DNA of 64,000 bases from Deltaproteobacteria bacterium (GCA_020633895.1 JACKCT010000002.1:186001-250000), one strand, 5' to 3'. Positions 1-8,569 are shown, counted from the first letter of the stretch. Translations and numbers: made by a program. Notes: generated from the sequence alone by a model not told the origin.

Positions 1-275
1 TCGTCGCCCACGGCCAGGCGCGACACATTCGGGCCCACCGCCTCCACGCGACCGGCCACATCCGCGCCCAGGCCCTTTTTTTTCGGCTTGGTCAGCCCGC
101 CGAAGATGAGACGGATCAGATAGGGCGTGCCGCGCATCATGTGCCAATCGCCGGCGTTGATGGACGAGGATTCGACCTTCACCAGCACCTCGCCGTCGCC
201 CGGTTCGGGCTTGTCGATCTCTTCGAGCGTCAACACATCCGGCGATCCGTATTTGTGGAACCTCACGGCTTTCAT
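1..275 (-). CDS. Zinc-free MDR-family alcohol dehydrogenase / quinone oxidoreductase, N-terminal part
   Basis: The first 91 residues are visible and the gene runs off the left edge. They begin MKAVRFHKYGSPDVL and continue with a GroES-like fold pattern (EPGDGEVLVKVESSSINAGD, then GLGADVAGRVEAVGPNV), typical of NAD(P)H quinone oxidoreductase-like MDR proteins that reduce quinones, enones or carbonyls. I chose the ATG at 275 because this is the usual family start and GGAGGAAG lies just upstream. An in-frame ATG at 380, also behind a good SD (GAGGAG), would add 35 residues that do not look conserved. The gene is divergent from the TetR gene at 519 and shares its operator region, so TetR probably controls it. 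The NAD(P)-binding half lies outside the window. Confidence 0.85.
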   Translation of the reverse strand, partial: MKAVRFHKYGSPDVLTLEEIDKPEPGDGEVLVKVESSSINAGDWHMMRGTPYLIRLIFGGLTKPKKKGLGADVAGRVEAVGPNVSRLAVGD

Positions 276-408
276 CGTCGCTTCCTCCACCGCGCGCAGG
301 GTGCGGATCTCGTGATTGGTCGGGAAGGTTTCGCGGGAAACCATGGCATTTTGTTGAGCATTTGTCGAAATGGCCTGCATCGGTCGTCTCCTCTCGAAAG
401 CCGCATTG

Positions 409-490
409 CTTACGGCGTAAGTTCTGAGGGAAATCTATGCTTACGTCGTAAGTTTGTCAAGCCTTTTTCTCTGAAAACTTACGATGTATG
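409..490. promoter_or_regulatory. TetR operator cluster (three sites)
   Basis: Two 13-bp palindromes, CTTACGGCGTAAG at 409-421 and CTTACGTCGTAAG at 440-452, lie 31 bp apart, which is about three helical turns. A degenerate third copy, CTTACGATGTATG, lies at 478-490 nearest the tetR start. Palindromes of the form TTACGnCGTAA are typical TetR-family operators. The position between divergent genes fits joint control of the dehydrogenase and autoregulation of the repressor. Confidence 0.7.
432..460 (-). promoter_or_regulatory. Promoter of the alcohol dehydrogenase-like gene, with an operator in its spacer
   Basis: On the minus strand TTGACA (460-455) and TAGATT (437-432) are separated by exactly 17 bp. 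The palindrome CTTACGACGTAAG occupies almost the whole spacer, so a bound TetR dimer would block RNA polymerase. This is read directly from sequence; activity is inferred. Confidence 0.65.
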
Positions 491-518
491 TTAAGGCCTC
501 GAATCGACGGAGGTTTCC

Positions 519-1247
519 ATGGCGAAGGCGAACGAGAAAACGAAGGGGGAGGCGAAAGAATCGGCCGCGAAATCCCGCGAACCGCTGACCCGGGAGCGCG
601 TCCTGGGGGCGGCGGTGGCGATGGCCGACGAGGAGGGGCTCGACGCGTTGTCCATGCGCAAACTCGGGCAGAAACTCGGGGTCGAGGCGATGTCCCTGTA
701 CAACCACGTCAAGAACAAGGACGCGATCCTGGACGGCATCGTGGACATGGTGGTGGGCGAGATCGAAATCCCGGCCGACGCCCCGGACTGGAAAACGGCC
801 ATGCGGCGGCGGGCGGCGGCGGCTCACGACGTCTTGTTGCGCCATCCCTGGTCGGTGGCGCTGATCGAATCGCGCATGGGATTAGGCCCGTCGCGGATGG
901 GCTATTTCGATTGGGTGATCGGCACACTACGGGGCGCGGGGTTTTCGCTGGACCTGGCCTATAACGCCTTCTTGACCATGGACAGCTTCATCTACGGTTT
1001 CACGCTGCATGAGGTGAATTGGCCTTTCCAAACCGACGAGGAGCGGGACCGGGTGTTGGCCGAGACGATGCCGAACATCCCTATGGAGGACTACCCGAAC
1101 ATCCATGCTCTCATGGAGCACGCCACAGCCGTGTCGGCCGGCCTCGACGAAGCCGCCGCCGCGGGCGTATCGCCCTACGTCGCGGAGTTCGAGTTCGGCC
1201 TTGACCTCATCCTCGACGGTTTGGAACGGGCGCGCGATGGGGCGTAG
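519..1247 (+). CDS. TetR/AcrR-family transcriptional regulator
   Basis: A 242-residue protein with a short Lys/Glu-rich leader (1-22), then a TetR helix-turn-helix domain at about 24-70 (LSMRKLGQKLGVEAMSLYNH, recognition helix about 55-64). The C-terminal region is a TetR_C-like ligand-binding helical bundle resembling the tetracycline-repressor type. Start ATG 519 follows GGAGG. The palindromic operators at 409-490 lie between it and the divergent dehydrogenase gene, so it most likely represses that gene and itself until a small hydrophobic ligand binds. The ligand cannot be deduced. Confidence 0.9.
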   Translation: MAKANEKTKGEAKESAAKSREPLTRERVLGAAVAMADEEGLDALSMRKLGQKLGVEAMSLYNHVKNKDAILDGIVDMVVGEIEIPADAPDWKTAMRRRAAAAHDVLLRHPWSVALIESRMGLGPSRMGYFDWVIGTLRGAGFSLDLAYNAFLTMDSFIYGFTLHEVNWPFQTDEERDRVLAETMPNIPMEDYPNIHALMEHATAVSAGLDEAAAAGVSPYVAEFEFGLDLILDGLERARDGA

Positions 1248-1253
1248 CCCCGA

Positions 1254-1281
1254 TTGCATGCGTCGGCGGGCTTGCTAAGAT
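1254..1281 (+). promoter_or_regulatory. Putative sigma70 promoter, possibly giving a leaderless mRNA
   Basis: TTGCAT (1254-1259), a 16-bp spacer and TAAGAT (1276-1281). The ATG of the hydrolase gene at 1289 is only 7 nt past the -10 hexamer and has no Shine-Dalgarno sequence, so transcription would start at or next to the start codon. Confidence 0.4.
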
Positions 1282-1288
1282 AACGACC

Positions 1289-2320
1289 ATGACAAACGCA
1301 TTCGAACTGCATCCCGGGTATGTGAAGCCGTTTGAAGAGGTCCTGGCCGACGTGCGCGCCGGCGAGGTGGTCGGTCGCGACAATGTGCGCATCGCGTATG
1401 AGGTCGTGGGTGACAAAGGGCCGGTGATCGCGCTGGCCAACGGCTTGGGCGGGCGGTTGTATGCCTGGCTGCCGCTGATCGAATCCCTGCGCGACCGCTA
1501 TCGCTTCGTGACGTGGGATTACCGGGGCCTGTTCGCCTCCGAGTCGAATCTGACCGGCCCGGCGATGGGCATTCCCCGCCACGCGGACGATCTGGCCGCC
1601 GTGCTGGACGCCGAGGGCATCGACGCCGCTCACCTATGCGGCTGGTCGATGGGCGTGCAGGTGAGCCTGGAGTTCGCCACCCGATTCCCGGAGCGCGTCA
1701 AGAGCCTGATCCTCATCAACGGCACCTACGGCCAGGTCTTCTCCACCGCGTTTCAGCCGTTCTTTCAGATCCCGGTGCAGCACACGCGACTGCATTCGCT
1801 GGTGGAACTGGCGGTGAAGTTCCCGTTTGTCGTTCAGGGGGTGATGCGTACTTCGCTGTTGACGGTGGAGGCGCTCTTTCATCTGAGCCGTCGCCTCGGG
1901 CAGGAATCCCATCCGCTGGTGGCGCTGGGACTGCGGCAGTATTTGAGCGATATCCTCAACACCCGCGTCGAGAACTATCTCAAGCTCTTTCAGGAGCTGG
2001 ACGCCCATTCGGTCTACCACTTGCTGCCGCTGGTCACGCACCGCACGTTGATCGTCAGCGGCAGTCTGGACTTTCTGACGCCCGACTATCAATCCAAGCA
2101 GATGGCCCGCCGCATCCCCGGCGCGTACCACCTGCGCATTCCCCTCGGGACGCACTTTGTTTTATTGGAGCGGCCCAGCGTGGTGCTTCCGGCGGTTCGC
2201 AAACACCTGAACAAAGTCGATCGTCCGCGCACCGGGGAGGGGAAGTCGAAGGCGAAACGCACGACGGGTTCTCGAAAGTCCACCAGCCGCCGCGATAGCC
2301 CCAAGGCGCGGGCCCGCTGA
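1289..2320 (+). CDS. Alpha/beta hydrolase
   Basis: A 343-residue protein. The nucleophile elbow GWSMG is at 118-122 (Ser120), the oxyanion region NGLGG at 51-55, and WDYRG at 76-80 follows the family pattern. Likely acid and base are Asp261 or Asp266 (SGSLDFLTPD) and His289 (GTHFVLLERP). The last 30 residues are a Lys/Arg/Ser-rich tail not needed for the fold. It probably cleaves an ester or similar bond in the cytoplasm; no signal peptide is seen. Co-orientation with the TetR gene, 41 bp upstream, is suggestive only, since it appears to have its own promoter. Confidence 0.85.
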   Translation: MTNAFELHPGYVKPFEEVLADVRAGEVVGRDNVRIAYEVVGDKGPVIALANGLGGRLYAWLPLIESLRDRYRFVTWDYRGLFASESNLTGPAMGIPRHADDLAAVLDAEGIDAAHLCGWSMGVQVSLEFATRFPERVKSLILINGTYGQVFSTAFQPFFQIPVQHTRLHSLVELAVKFPFVVQGVMRTSLLTVEALFHLSRRLGQESHPLVALGLRQYLSDILNTRVENYLKLFQELDAHSVYHLLPLVTHRTLIVSGSLDFLTPDYQSKQMARRIPGAYHLRIPLGTHFVLLERPSVVLPAVRKHLNKVDRPRTGEGKSKAKRTTGSRKSTSRRDSPKARAR

Positions 2321-2357
2321 CCGCGCGGCATTCGGCCGGACTCATTGAAGCCCGCCA

Positions 2358-4193
2358 TCAAATAATCAAACGCACTCCGCCAAGATCGGCGATGTTATGG
2401 GGAAAGTCGTGGCCGGGGTGCCCGATGAACATATAGTTCTCCGGTACTTGCAGTTCCCGCGATAAAGTGTCGACCAATTTGGGCCCGAAGGTGCCTTGGC
2501 GCAGGACGAGGTCCATCTTGATTTCCGGGTAGATCTTGTCCAGGTAGTCGACGTCTTTTTTCAAATTCTCGGGGATGTTCTTTTCCTCGTCGTAGACGTG
2601 AATGATGATGACCCGATTCGTGGTCTCGTTTTCCATCACATAGAGCATGACCTTGTTCAGGTTCTCCGCGCTGTCGCCGCGAGTGAAGAAGACGACCGCC
2701 TGGGCGTTGATCTCGTCGATCTTGCCGCGAATCGCATCGCCGATTTTTTGGTTCCAAAGGTTGATTTTCTTCACGGCCTCGTTGAGCCCGTACAGGGGGA
2801 TCTTCAGCAAGTCCTCGCGCTTGAGCATCACGATGACGGTGAGCACCGTCGGCACGAAGTAGTACATGAAAAACAGGAAATTTCGCGGCTTCATGGCAAT
2901 GTTGCCGACGATGCCGATGATCGTCGCGAAAAAGGCGGCGATGACGATCGGCCAACTGGCGTAATAATCGCGACGCAGGCGGCCTCGCCGGACCTTGAGC
3001 AGCATATTGCCCATCGCGAACAGGCACATCACTGACAGGAAACTCAAGGTGTACACCCCGGCCAGGCTCAGCAGCTCACCGCCGGTGGCCAGCACGATGC
3101 TGATGCACAGGATCAGGAACGTCAGGATGATCCAATGGGATGTGCCTCGGCGGTTGGTGCGCAGGAGAAATTGGGGAAGGCACCGGTCGAGGGTCATTCG
3201 GCGGATCAAGCCGGTGACGCCGACAAAACTGGTCAGCACCGCGCCGGATAAAACAATCGCCGCGTCCACGCTCACCAGGATCTTGAGCCACGGCCCTTCG
3301 AACACATGCTCGGCGAGGATCGCCAGCAGGTAGTCTCGTTCGTGCTCGGGGATCTGGATGTCGTGAAAATTGCCCAGGACGAGAATGGCGATGAGCGGAT
3401 TGAAGATCGTCACCGCGACCCACATATTTCGCAGCGTCTTGGGGAACACTCCGGGCTGTTGTTCTTCCACGAAGTTGGCGCTGGATTCGAAGCCGCTGAT
3501 GCCCAGCAACGCGGCGGAGAAACCGAAGAACAACGCGGCGGGCAGGCTGGTGTTCAAAGGCAGCGCGCCCCAGTTTTTCGAAAGAACCGACAGGTCGGAA
3601 AACATGGCGAAGATCGCCGCGCCGCACAGCACGGCCAGCGTCACCATATGCAAAATGAAAATACCCAGGGCCACGCGGCTGGATTCGGTGATGCCGATCA
3701 AGGTGATGACGGCAAAGACGCCCAAAAGCCCAATGGTCGCCGGGATGACGGGCCATGTCGGGAAAAGGCTCTGGACGTAGGCCATGGAGATCCGGGCGCT
3801 GATGACGGCGGTGGCCAGGTAGCTCAGGATCGTCAGGCAGGCCGCGACGGAGGCCTTGAATTTGCTTGTGGTGTTGAGCAGGGCGTTGTAGGCCCCGCCG
3901 TTGAGCGGCAGCGCCGTCACCACTTCGCTGTAGACGCTGCGAAAAAGCAGGAGCACCCCGGCGACAAGAAGCAACACGAAGGGGGCCAGATACCCGGCGT
4001 AGAAGGTGGCGATCGCCGCGACGTAGAGGCAGGAACTGGTGATGTCGTTGCCGCAGATCGCGGTGGCGGGCCATTGGCTGAGTTTCTTTTCCTCGGGCAC
4101 GGACGGGCCCGTGGAGCGGGGGCGCAGCTTCCGGCCGGTTGCGTCGAGGGGCGGAACGGGGCTAGGAGATGGGGCGTTGCTTACGTCGGCCAT
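2358..4193 (-). CDS. APC-superfamily amino acid permease with C-terminal cytoplasmic domain
   Basis: About 611 residues. After a Pro-rich N-terminal tail, roughly twelve hydrophobic segments form an APC-type amino acid/polyamine transporter core; the first helix carries the family-like unwound region (ICGNDITSSCLYVAAIA). The last 150 residues are soluble (ALNTRGD-like alternation, VVFFTRGD, RVIIIHVYDEEKNIP), resembling the universal-stress-type domain on some APC permeases. I chose ATG 4193 (MADVSNAPS) over an upstream TTG at 4211, because GAGGG lies just before the ATG at usable distance. The substrate is unknown. The neighbouring SDR gene is divergent, so 4194-4399 must hold both promoters. 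Confidence 0.85.
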   Translation of the reverse strand: MADVSNAPSPSPVPPLDATGRKLRPRSTGPSVPEEKKLSQWPATAICGNDITSSCLYVAAIATFYAGYLAPFVLLLVAGVLLLFRSVYSEVVTALPLNGGAYNALLNTTSKFKASVAACLTILSYLATAVISARISMAYVQSLFPTWPVIPATIGLLGVFAVITLIGITESSRVALGIFILHMVTLAVLCGAAIFAMFSDLSVLSKNWGALPLNTSLPAALFFGFSAALLGISGFESSANFVEEQQPGVFPKTLRNMWVAVTIFNPLIAILVLGNFHDIQIPEHERDYLLAILAEHVFEGPWLKILVSVDAAIVLSGAVLTSFVGVTGLIRRMTLDRCLPQFLLRTNRRGTSHWIILTFLILCISIVLATGGELLSLAGVYTLSFLSVMCLFAMGNMLLKVRRGRLRRDYYASWPIVIAAFFATIIGIVGNIAMKPRNFLFFMYYFVPTVLTVIVMLKREDLLKIPLYGLNEAVKKINLWNQKIGDAIRGKIDEINAQAVVFFTRGDSAENLNKVMLYVMENETTNRVIIIHVYDEEKNIPENLKKDVDYLDKIYPEIKMDLVLRQGTFGPKLVDTLSRELQVPENYMFIGHPGHDFPHNIADLGGVRLII

Positions 4194-4399
4194 TTCTTCA
4201 ACATCCCTCAAAATTCGGAAAGCTCAGCGCCATGGCGTGCCTCAAGTCCTTGTGGGGGCGGCGTGGGCATCTTTGCGGAAATCCCCGGGGGGATCAACCG
4301 GCGGGAAGTGGGGGCTTTGTTCGACATCCGGCATCGCCATATTCAAAATTTGCTTTAGGATGAGAGGCGAGCAGCACATGAAATGAAGAGGAGATCCCC

Positions 4400-5302
4400 A
4401 TGGGCAAGTGGACTTTTGACGACATCCCCGACCAGTCCGGACGCAACGCCATCGTTACCGGCGCGAACTCGGGCATCGGATTTGAGACGGCCAAGGCGCT
4501 GGCGCTGAAGGGGGCGAACGTGACGCTGGCCTGCCGGAGCCAAGCCAAGGGACAGGAGGCCGTGGAGCGCATTCGGGGCGCATCCGCGAGCGCTTCGGTG
4601 GCGTTGGAACTGCTTGACCTGGCGGACCTGCCCAGCGTGGAGGCCTTCGCCAAGCGCTACAAGGAATCCCACGACCGCCTCGACCTGCTCATCCTCAACG
4701 CCGGGGTGATGGTGCCTCCCGCGAGTAAGACGGAGCAGGGGTACGAACTGCAATTCGGGGTCAACCACCTGGGGCACTTCGCGCTGACCGGCGCGCTGCT
4801 GTCGCTGGTGAATACGACATCCGAATCGCGCGTCGTCGCTGTGTCGAGCACGGCCGCCCAATTCGGAAAGATGAACTTCGACGATTTGCAGTTCGAGAAG
4901 CGCGGCTACCAAGCCTGGCCCGCGTACGGTCAGAGCAAGCTTGCCAATCAGCTTTTCGTGCGCGAGCTTCAGCGGCGGGTCAAAGCGGCGGGGTCGTCGG
5001 TGCTGGTCACGTGCGCCCATCCCGGATGGACGGCGACCGACCTGCAGCGCACCAGCGGCTTGATCAGCTTCTTCAATCCCGTCTTCGCGATGCAGCCGCC
5101 CCAGGGCGCCCTGCCGACGCTGCGTGCCGCGACCGACCCGGACGCCAAGGCCGGCGACTACTTCGGGCCCGGCGGATTGATGCAGATGCGCGGCTATCCG
5201 GTGCGCGTTCCGATGCTCAAGCGGGCCAAGAAGGATGACGACGCGGCGAAGCTCTGGGAGGTCAGCGAGAAGCTGACGGGCGTGTACTACCCTTTCGCGT
5301 AG
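4400..5302 (+). CDS. SDR-family oxidoreductase, retinol dehydrogenase-like
   Basis: A 300-residue classical short-chain dehydrogenase. Cofactor motif TGANSGIG is at 20-27, NAG at 100-102, the catalytic Ser at 149/150 and YGQSK at 176-180. LACRS after beta2 suggests NADP(H) preference. The C-terminus contains a PGWTATDLQ loop and a proteobacterial retinol dehydrogenase-like tail. It should interconvert an alcohol and a carbonyl using NAD(P). SD AGGAGA precedes ATG 4400. It is convergent with the CMD gene, with a 27-bp gap that shows no obvious terminator. Confidence 0.9.
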   Translation: MGKWTFDDIPDQSGRNAIVTGANSGIGFETAKALALKGANVTLACRSQAKGQEAVERIRGASASASVALELLDLADLPSVEAFAKRYKESHDRLDLLILNAGVMVPPASKTEQGYELQFGVNHLGHFALTGALLSLVNTTSESRVVAVSSTAAQFGKMNFDDLQFEKRGYQAWPAYGQSKLANQLFVRELQRRVKAAGSSVLVTCAHPGWTATDLQRTSGLISFFNPVFAMQPPQGALPTLRAATDPDAKAGDYFGPGGLMQMRGYPVRVPMLKRAKKDDDAAKLWEVSEKLTGVYYPFA

Positions 5303-5329
5303 CGCGATCCAGCGCAATCCCCTGTGGAA

Positions 5330-5881
5330 CTACGCCGGGTGTTCGTCCAGCGGCACGCGCAGGGTGTTGAGCGTGACGGCGAGCATGCGGTAGTGGCCGA
5401 TCAAGAAGCACAGTTCGATAATTTCCTTGTCATTCGCCAGCGAAGCCAGTTCGCCGTAGGTGCCGTCGGCGATGACGCCATCCGTGTGGATGTCCCGACA
5501 GGCGCGCAGGAAGGCGCGCTCGCGGGCCGTGAATTGGTCCGAGTCGATTTCCTCCCGGCGAATCCGCTCCATGGCCTCGTCGCTCACACCGGCCTTGCGT
5601 CCCAATGACTGATGATGCAGCCATTCGTACTCGCACCGCATCAAGTGCGCGACGTAGAGGATGACCAGTTCCGACTCTGAGCGTTTGAGCTTACCGAAGG
5701 GCATCAGCCCCCCGGCGAAAAACAGCCAGCGTCGAAAGAGGCCGCGATGCCGGGCGAGGGTGGCGAAGATGTTGGGCGGGGTTCCGCCGGTCGCCAGGCC
5801 GATGATCCGCGTGATGACCGTATTGACCAGGCCGATGTCCCGAAACGTGCCGGGGGCGATTCGCGGTTTGTCGTCGGTCAT
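5330..5881 (-). CDS. Carboxymuconolactone decarboxylase (CMD) family protein
   Basis: A 183-residue all-helical CMD/AhpD-like protein. The family signature is MRCEYEWLHH at 81-90 (Cys83, Glu86, His90), but the CxxC of true AhpD peroxiredoxin partners is absent. Members include decarboxylases and many uncharacterised proteins. It is the last gene of a minus-strand set MFS-SDR-YCII-CMD. Its SD (GGGAG) and first 13 codons lie in an 84-bp block that is repeated after the SDR gene at 6360-6443, so the CMD gene was probably once translationally coupled (ATGA overlap) to that SDR gene. Confidence 0.85.
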   Translation of the reverse strand: MTDDKPRIAPGTFRDIGLVNTVITRIIGLATGGTPPNIFATLARHRGLFRRWLFFAGGLMPFGKLKRSESELVILYVAHLMRCEYEWLHHQSLGRKAGVSDEAMERIRREEIDSDQFTARERAFLRACRDIHTDGVIADGTYGELASLANDKEIIELCFLIGHYRMLAVTLNTLRVPLDEHPA

Positions 5882-5924
5882 GACTTATCTCCCGGCCCGC
5901 CCATGGCGGTGCTGAAATAGGCGT
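5841..5924. repeat. 84-bp direct repeat, copy A
   Basis: Matches 6360-6443 at 83 of 84 positions; the difference is T at 5910 versus C at 6429. This copy carries the start of the functional CMD gene and a relic of the last 14 codons of the upstream SDR gene (AYFSTAMGGPGDKS). With copy B it brackets the YCII cassette. Confidence 0.95.
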
Positions 5925-5959
5925 GCTTGGAGTTTGCGAGCGCATCGTCGCCGAAGACC

Positions 5960-6301
5960 TCACGACTCCGGATCACCCCCGAATACTCGAAGCTCCTGAT
6001 CACAGCGACACGCTTTCGCGATACGCGCGGCCCATGCGACGGCCTCCTTCTTGGAAGGCAACTCAAGGACAGTAAATCCACCATTGAGCGCAGGCGCCCA
6101 TGGGTAGCCTCCCTCCGCGACCGAGGCATCGGCCGAAACTAAAACGGGCGGGAATGTTTCATCAATACCACCGGCGAAAACGTAGACGCCCGCTTCCTTT
6201 GCTTCGCGTATCACGGCATGAGCGTCTTGCCCCACCGTCTCCATCTCGCTGTCGGGGACATTCATTGCAGCGCTGGGAAAGGAAATCAAATACTTGGCCA
6301 T
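5960..6301 (-). CDS. YCII-family (DGPF-type) protein
   Basis: A 113-residue protein starting MAKYLISFPSAAMNVPD with a GGFTVLELPSKKEAVAWAARI core, the ferredoxin-like YCII/DGPF pattern of small proteins of largely unknown function, some acting as dimers or fused to sigma factors. SD GAGGAAG is 8 nt before ATG 6301. The gene fills most of the 435-bp segment between the two 84-bp repeats, and its base composition is less GC-rich than its neighbours, consistent with later acquisition. It is co-oriented with MFS-SDR-CMD and may be co-transcribed. Confidence 0.8.
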   Translation of the reverse strand: MAKYLISFPSAAMNVPDSEMETVGQDAHAVIREAKEAGVYVFAGGIDETFPPVLVSADASVAEGGYPWAPALNGGFTVLELPSKKEAVAWAARIAKACRCDQELRVFGGDPES

Positions 6302-6359
6302 GATCGTCTTCCTCTAAGAATCTTGCGGCTTGGGGTACAAACCATGCCTAGCGAAATCG

Positions 6360-6443
6360 CGAAACGTGCCGGGGGCGATTCGCGGTTTGTCGTCGGTCAT
6401 GACTTATCTCCCGGCCCGCCCATGGCGGCGCTGAAATAGGCGT
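6360..6443. repeat. 84-bp direct repeat, copy B
   Basis: This copy carries the true 3' end of the SDR gene (stop 6399-6397) overlapping a relic start of the CMD gene (ATG at 6400, then 13 CMD codons before the sequence diverges at 6359). Duplication of exactly this gene junction implies an insertion event between two formerly overlapping genes. Confidence 0.95.
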
Positions 6444-7260
6444 TGAGGCGGCGCATCACGAAGGCGTAGGAGCGGGGGAACAGGCGCCGGCACCAGAAGG
6501 CGACGGCGATATCCCGCGAGGTATAGACGTAGTATCGATTCTTCGCCACGCCGCGCAGGATGCGCTCGGCCGCGACGTTCGGCGTCACCGCATGACGCTG
6601 AAACAGTTTGCGCAGGCGCGCGAAGCGCTCACTTTGCGTGTCGACTCCGGCGATCTTGATTGTCTGCACCAGGCCCGTGTTCACCGCTCCGGGGCAGACC
6701 AGACTCACGCGGATCTTGTGCTTCGCCAGATCGAAACGCAGCACCTCCGAGACGCCCCGCAGCCCGAACTTGCTCGCCGAATACGCCCCATGCCAAGGCA
6801 GTCCGAACAGGCCCGCCGCCGACGAGACGTTGACGATGTGCCCGCCGCGTCCGGCCCGGATCATCGGCGGGACGAACGCCTCCATCATGTGAATCGGGCC
6901 CATGAGGTTGATGTCGATCACCCGTCGCCATTCGTCGTGGGGCATCTTGTCGATCTCGCCCCAGACGGCGATGCCCGCGTTGTTGACGAGGATGTCGACA
7001 CTGCCGTGGTCGTCGTGGAAGCGCGTCGCGAAGGCCTGGACGGCGTCGTGGTCGGAAACGTCGAAGGGGTGCGTTGCGAGGATGTCGGCTCCCGATTGAC
7101 GCAGTTCGGACGCGGCGACGTTGAGGCGATGGGCGTCGATGTCGGTCAGAATCAACACGGCGTTGTGCCGGGCGGCGACCTCGGCGAGGGCGCGTCCGAT
7201 GCCGCTCGCGGCGCCGGTGATGAGGATTCGTTTTCCCGCAAAACTCCGAAAAGACATCAC
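6397..7260 (-). CDS. SDR-family oxidoreductase
   Basis: A 287-residue classical SDR: TGAASGIG at 15-22, NNAG at 93-96, catalytic Ser146/147 and YSASK at 160-164. A C-terminal segment (about 245-275) with Arg/aromatic residues is typical of membrane-associated SDRs acting on lipophilic substrates. Its start overlaps the stop of the MFS gene by 4 bp (ATGA), showing translational coupling. Its stop overlaps a relic CMD start in the same way, evidence of the original operon order MFS-SDR-CMD. Confidence 0.9.
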   Translation of the reverse strand: MMSFRSFAGKRILITGAASGIGRALAEVAARHNAVLILTDIDAHRLNVAASELRQSGADILATHPFDVSDHDAVQAFATRFHDDHGSVDILVNNAGIAVWGEIDKMPHDEWRRVIDINLMGPIHMMEAFVPPMIRAGRGGHIVNVSSAAGLFGLPWHGAYSASKFGLRGVSEVLRFDLAKHKIRVSLVCPGAVNTGLVQTIKIAGVDTQSERFARLRKLFQRHAVTPNVAAERILRGVAKNRYYVYTSRDIAVAFWCRRLFPRSYAFVMRRLNAYFSAAMGGPGDKS

Positions 7261-8480
7261 TCGGCTTCAGCGACCTGCGATTCGTGGAGACGGAGGACGA
7301 TCGGAATATTCACGAGACTCAAAACGACCAGCGCGGCCATCCCGACGCCCATGCCGACGATGTTCATCCCGACCACGAACAGAATGCCGGAGATCTGGCC
7401 CGCCAGGAGAATCAGCCCCTGGGACAGGGCTTCGGGCGCGGGATAGCCGATTTCCGCGCCGTATTGGAATCCGATCGGTCCCGCCACACCCAACAGGAAG
7501 AAACCCACGAACGCCGACCACGTCAGCATTCCGCCGTAGCCGCGCGCGAGCGTCATGCCCAGGATTCCCGGCGCCACCAACGTCACGCCCGCCACCAGGA
7601 AGGGCTTGCGTCGCTGGATTTTGTCGGAGATGGGCGGCACCACGAGCGCGCCGAGAATGCCGGCGCCGAACATCGCGCCCATGATAGCCCCCGCCTGGGC
7701 GCTGGAAAGTTCCTTGGCCTCGGCGATCTGGTCGATGCACGTCGCGATCGCGTTGAACGCGCCCAGGCCGATGAAAAACAGCCCGAGCAGCCACACCATA
7801 TCTTTCAAATGGATGAGATGTTTGACGCCGTCCAGCGACATAAGGCGCTCGTGCCCGGCGTGCTCCGACGGCGGCGTCGGCGGCGCCTCGCGCATGAATA
7901 CCAGAAACGCCGCCGAGACGACGACCGAAATCACGCCGTAGAGCATCAGCATCGGGCGAAGGTCATAGGTTCCATTCACGGCATGCACCAGGTGCGGCGT
8001 GGCCAGGTTGACCGCGACGAAGCCCAGAAACTGGGAGAGCGTTCCCACGCCCACGGCTCCCGCGCGCTCGTTGACGGGGAACCATTTGGCCGCGATCGCG
8101 GTGACGGCGTTGAGAATGAAGGGTTGGGCGACGCCCAGGCCGAGTTGGGCCACCAGCATCATCGCGTAGCTGTGGGCGAAAAGGCCTTTGAAGATGCCGA
8201 ACACGCCCGTGAGGATCGCGCCGAATCCGACGCCGACGCGAATGCCGTAGCGGTCGATCATCCACGAGGCCGGAATGCACATGACCAGGAAGACGGCCAT
8301 GAACACGATGGAGAGCATGTCCACAGCCAGGGGCGAGACGCCGTAGGCCTCGCGCGCCGCGCGTTCCACCGACGCAAATGTCAGCCACTGTAGGGCGATG
8401 ACGAAGGTGAGCAGGAAGTAGACGGCCAGGACGACCCAGCGGTAGCCGTAGGCGCGGTAGGGCGAGTCGGTTTGGTGCAT
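7257..8480 (-). CDS. Major facilitator superfamily transporter
   Basis: A 407-residue membrane protein with about twelve predicted helices in two halves. The loop between helices 2 and 3 carries the MFS motif in the form DRYGIRVG, and the central cytoplasmic loop (MREAPPTPPSEHAGHE) is at about 200. The general pattern resembles FLVCR-like or sugar-phosphate-type MFS carriers, but the substrate cannot be assigned. SD GGGGA precedes ATG 8480. It heads the MFS-SDR-(YCII)-CMD operon, so import or export of a compound oxidised by the SDR is a reasonable inference. Confidence 0.88.
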   Translation of the reverse strand: MHQTDSPYRAYGYRWVVLAVYFLLTFVIALQWLTFASVERAAREAYGVSPLAVDMLSIVFMAVFLVMCIPASWMIDRYGIRVGVGFGAILTGVFGIFKGLFAHSYAMMLVAQLGLGVAQPFILNAVTAIAAKWFPVNERAGAVGVGTLSQFLGFVAVNLATPHLVHAVNGTYDLRPMLMLYGVISVVVSAAFLVFMREAPPTPPSEHAGHERLMSLDGVKHLIHLKDMVWLLGLFFIGLGAFNAIATCIDQIAEAKELSSAQAGAIMGAMFGAGILGALVVPPISDKIQRRKPFLVAGVTLVAPGILGMTLARGYGGMLTWSAFVGFFLLGVAGPIGFQYGAEIGYPAPEALSQGLILLAGQISGILFVVGMNIVGMGVGMAALVVLSLVNIPIVLRLHESQVAEAE

Positions 8481-8569
8481 GATCGAATCCCCGAAAAGAG
8501 ACCCGAGTCTATCCGCTGTTCCGGCGCCTCACAACTGCATCGGAGATTCGTTTCCGCAACCAATCGATG

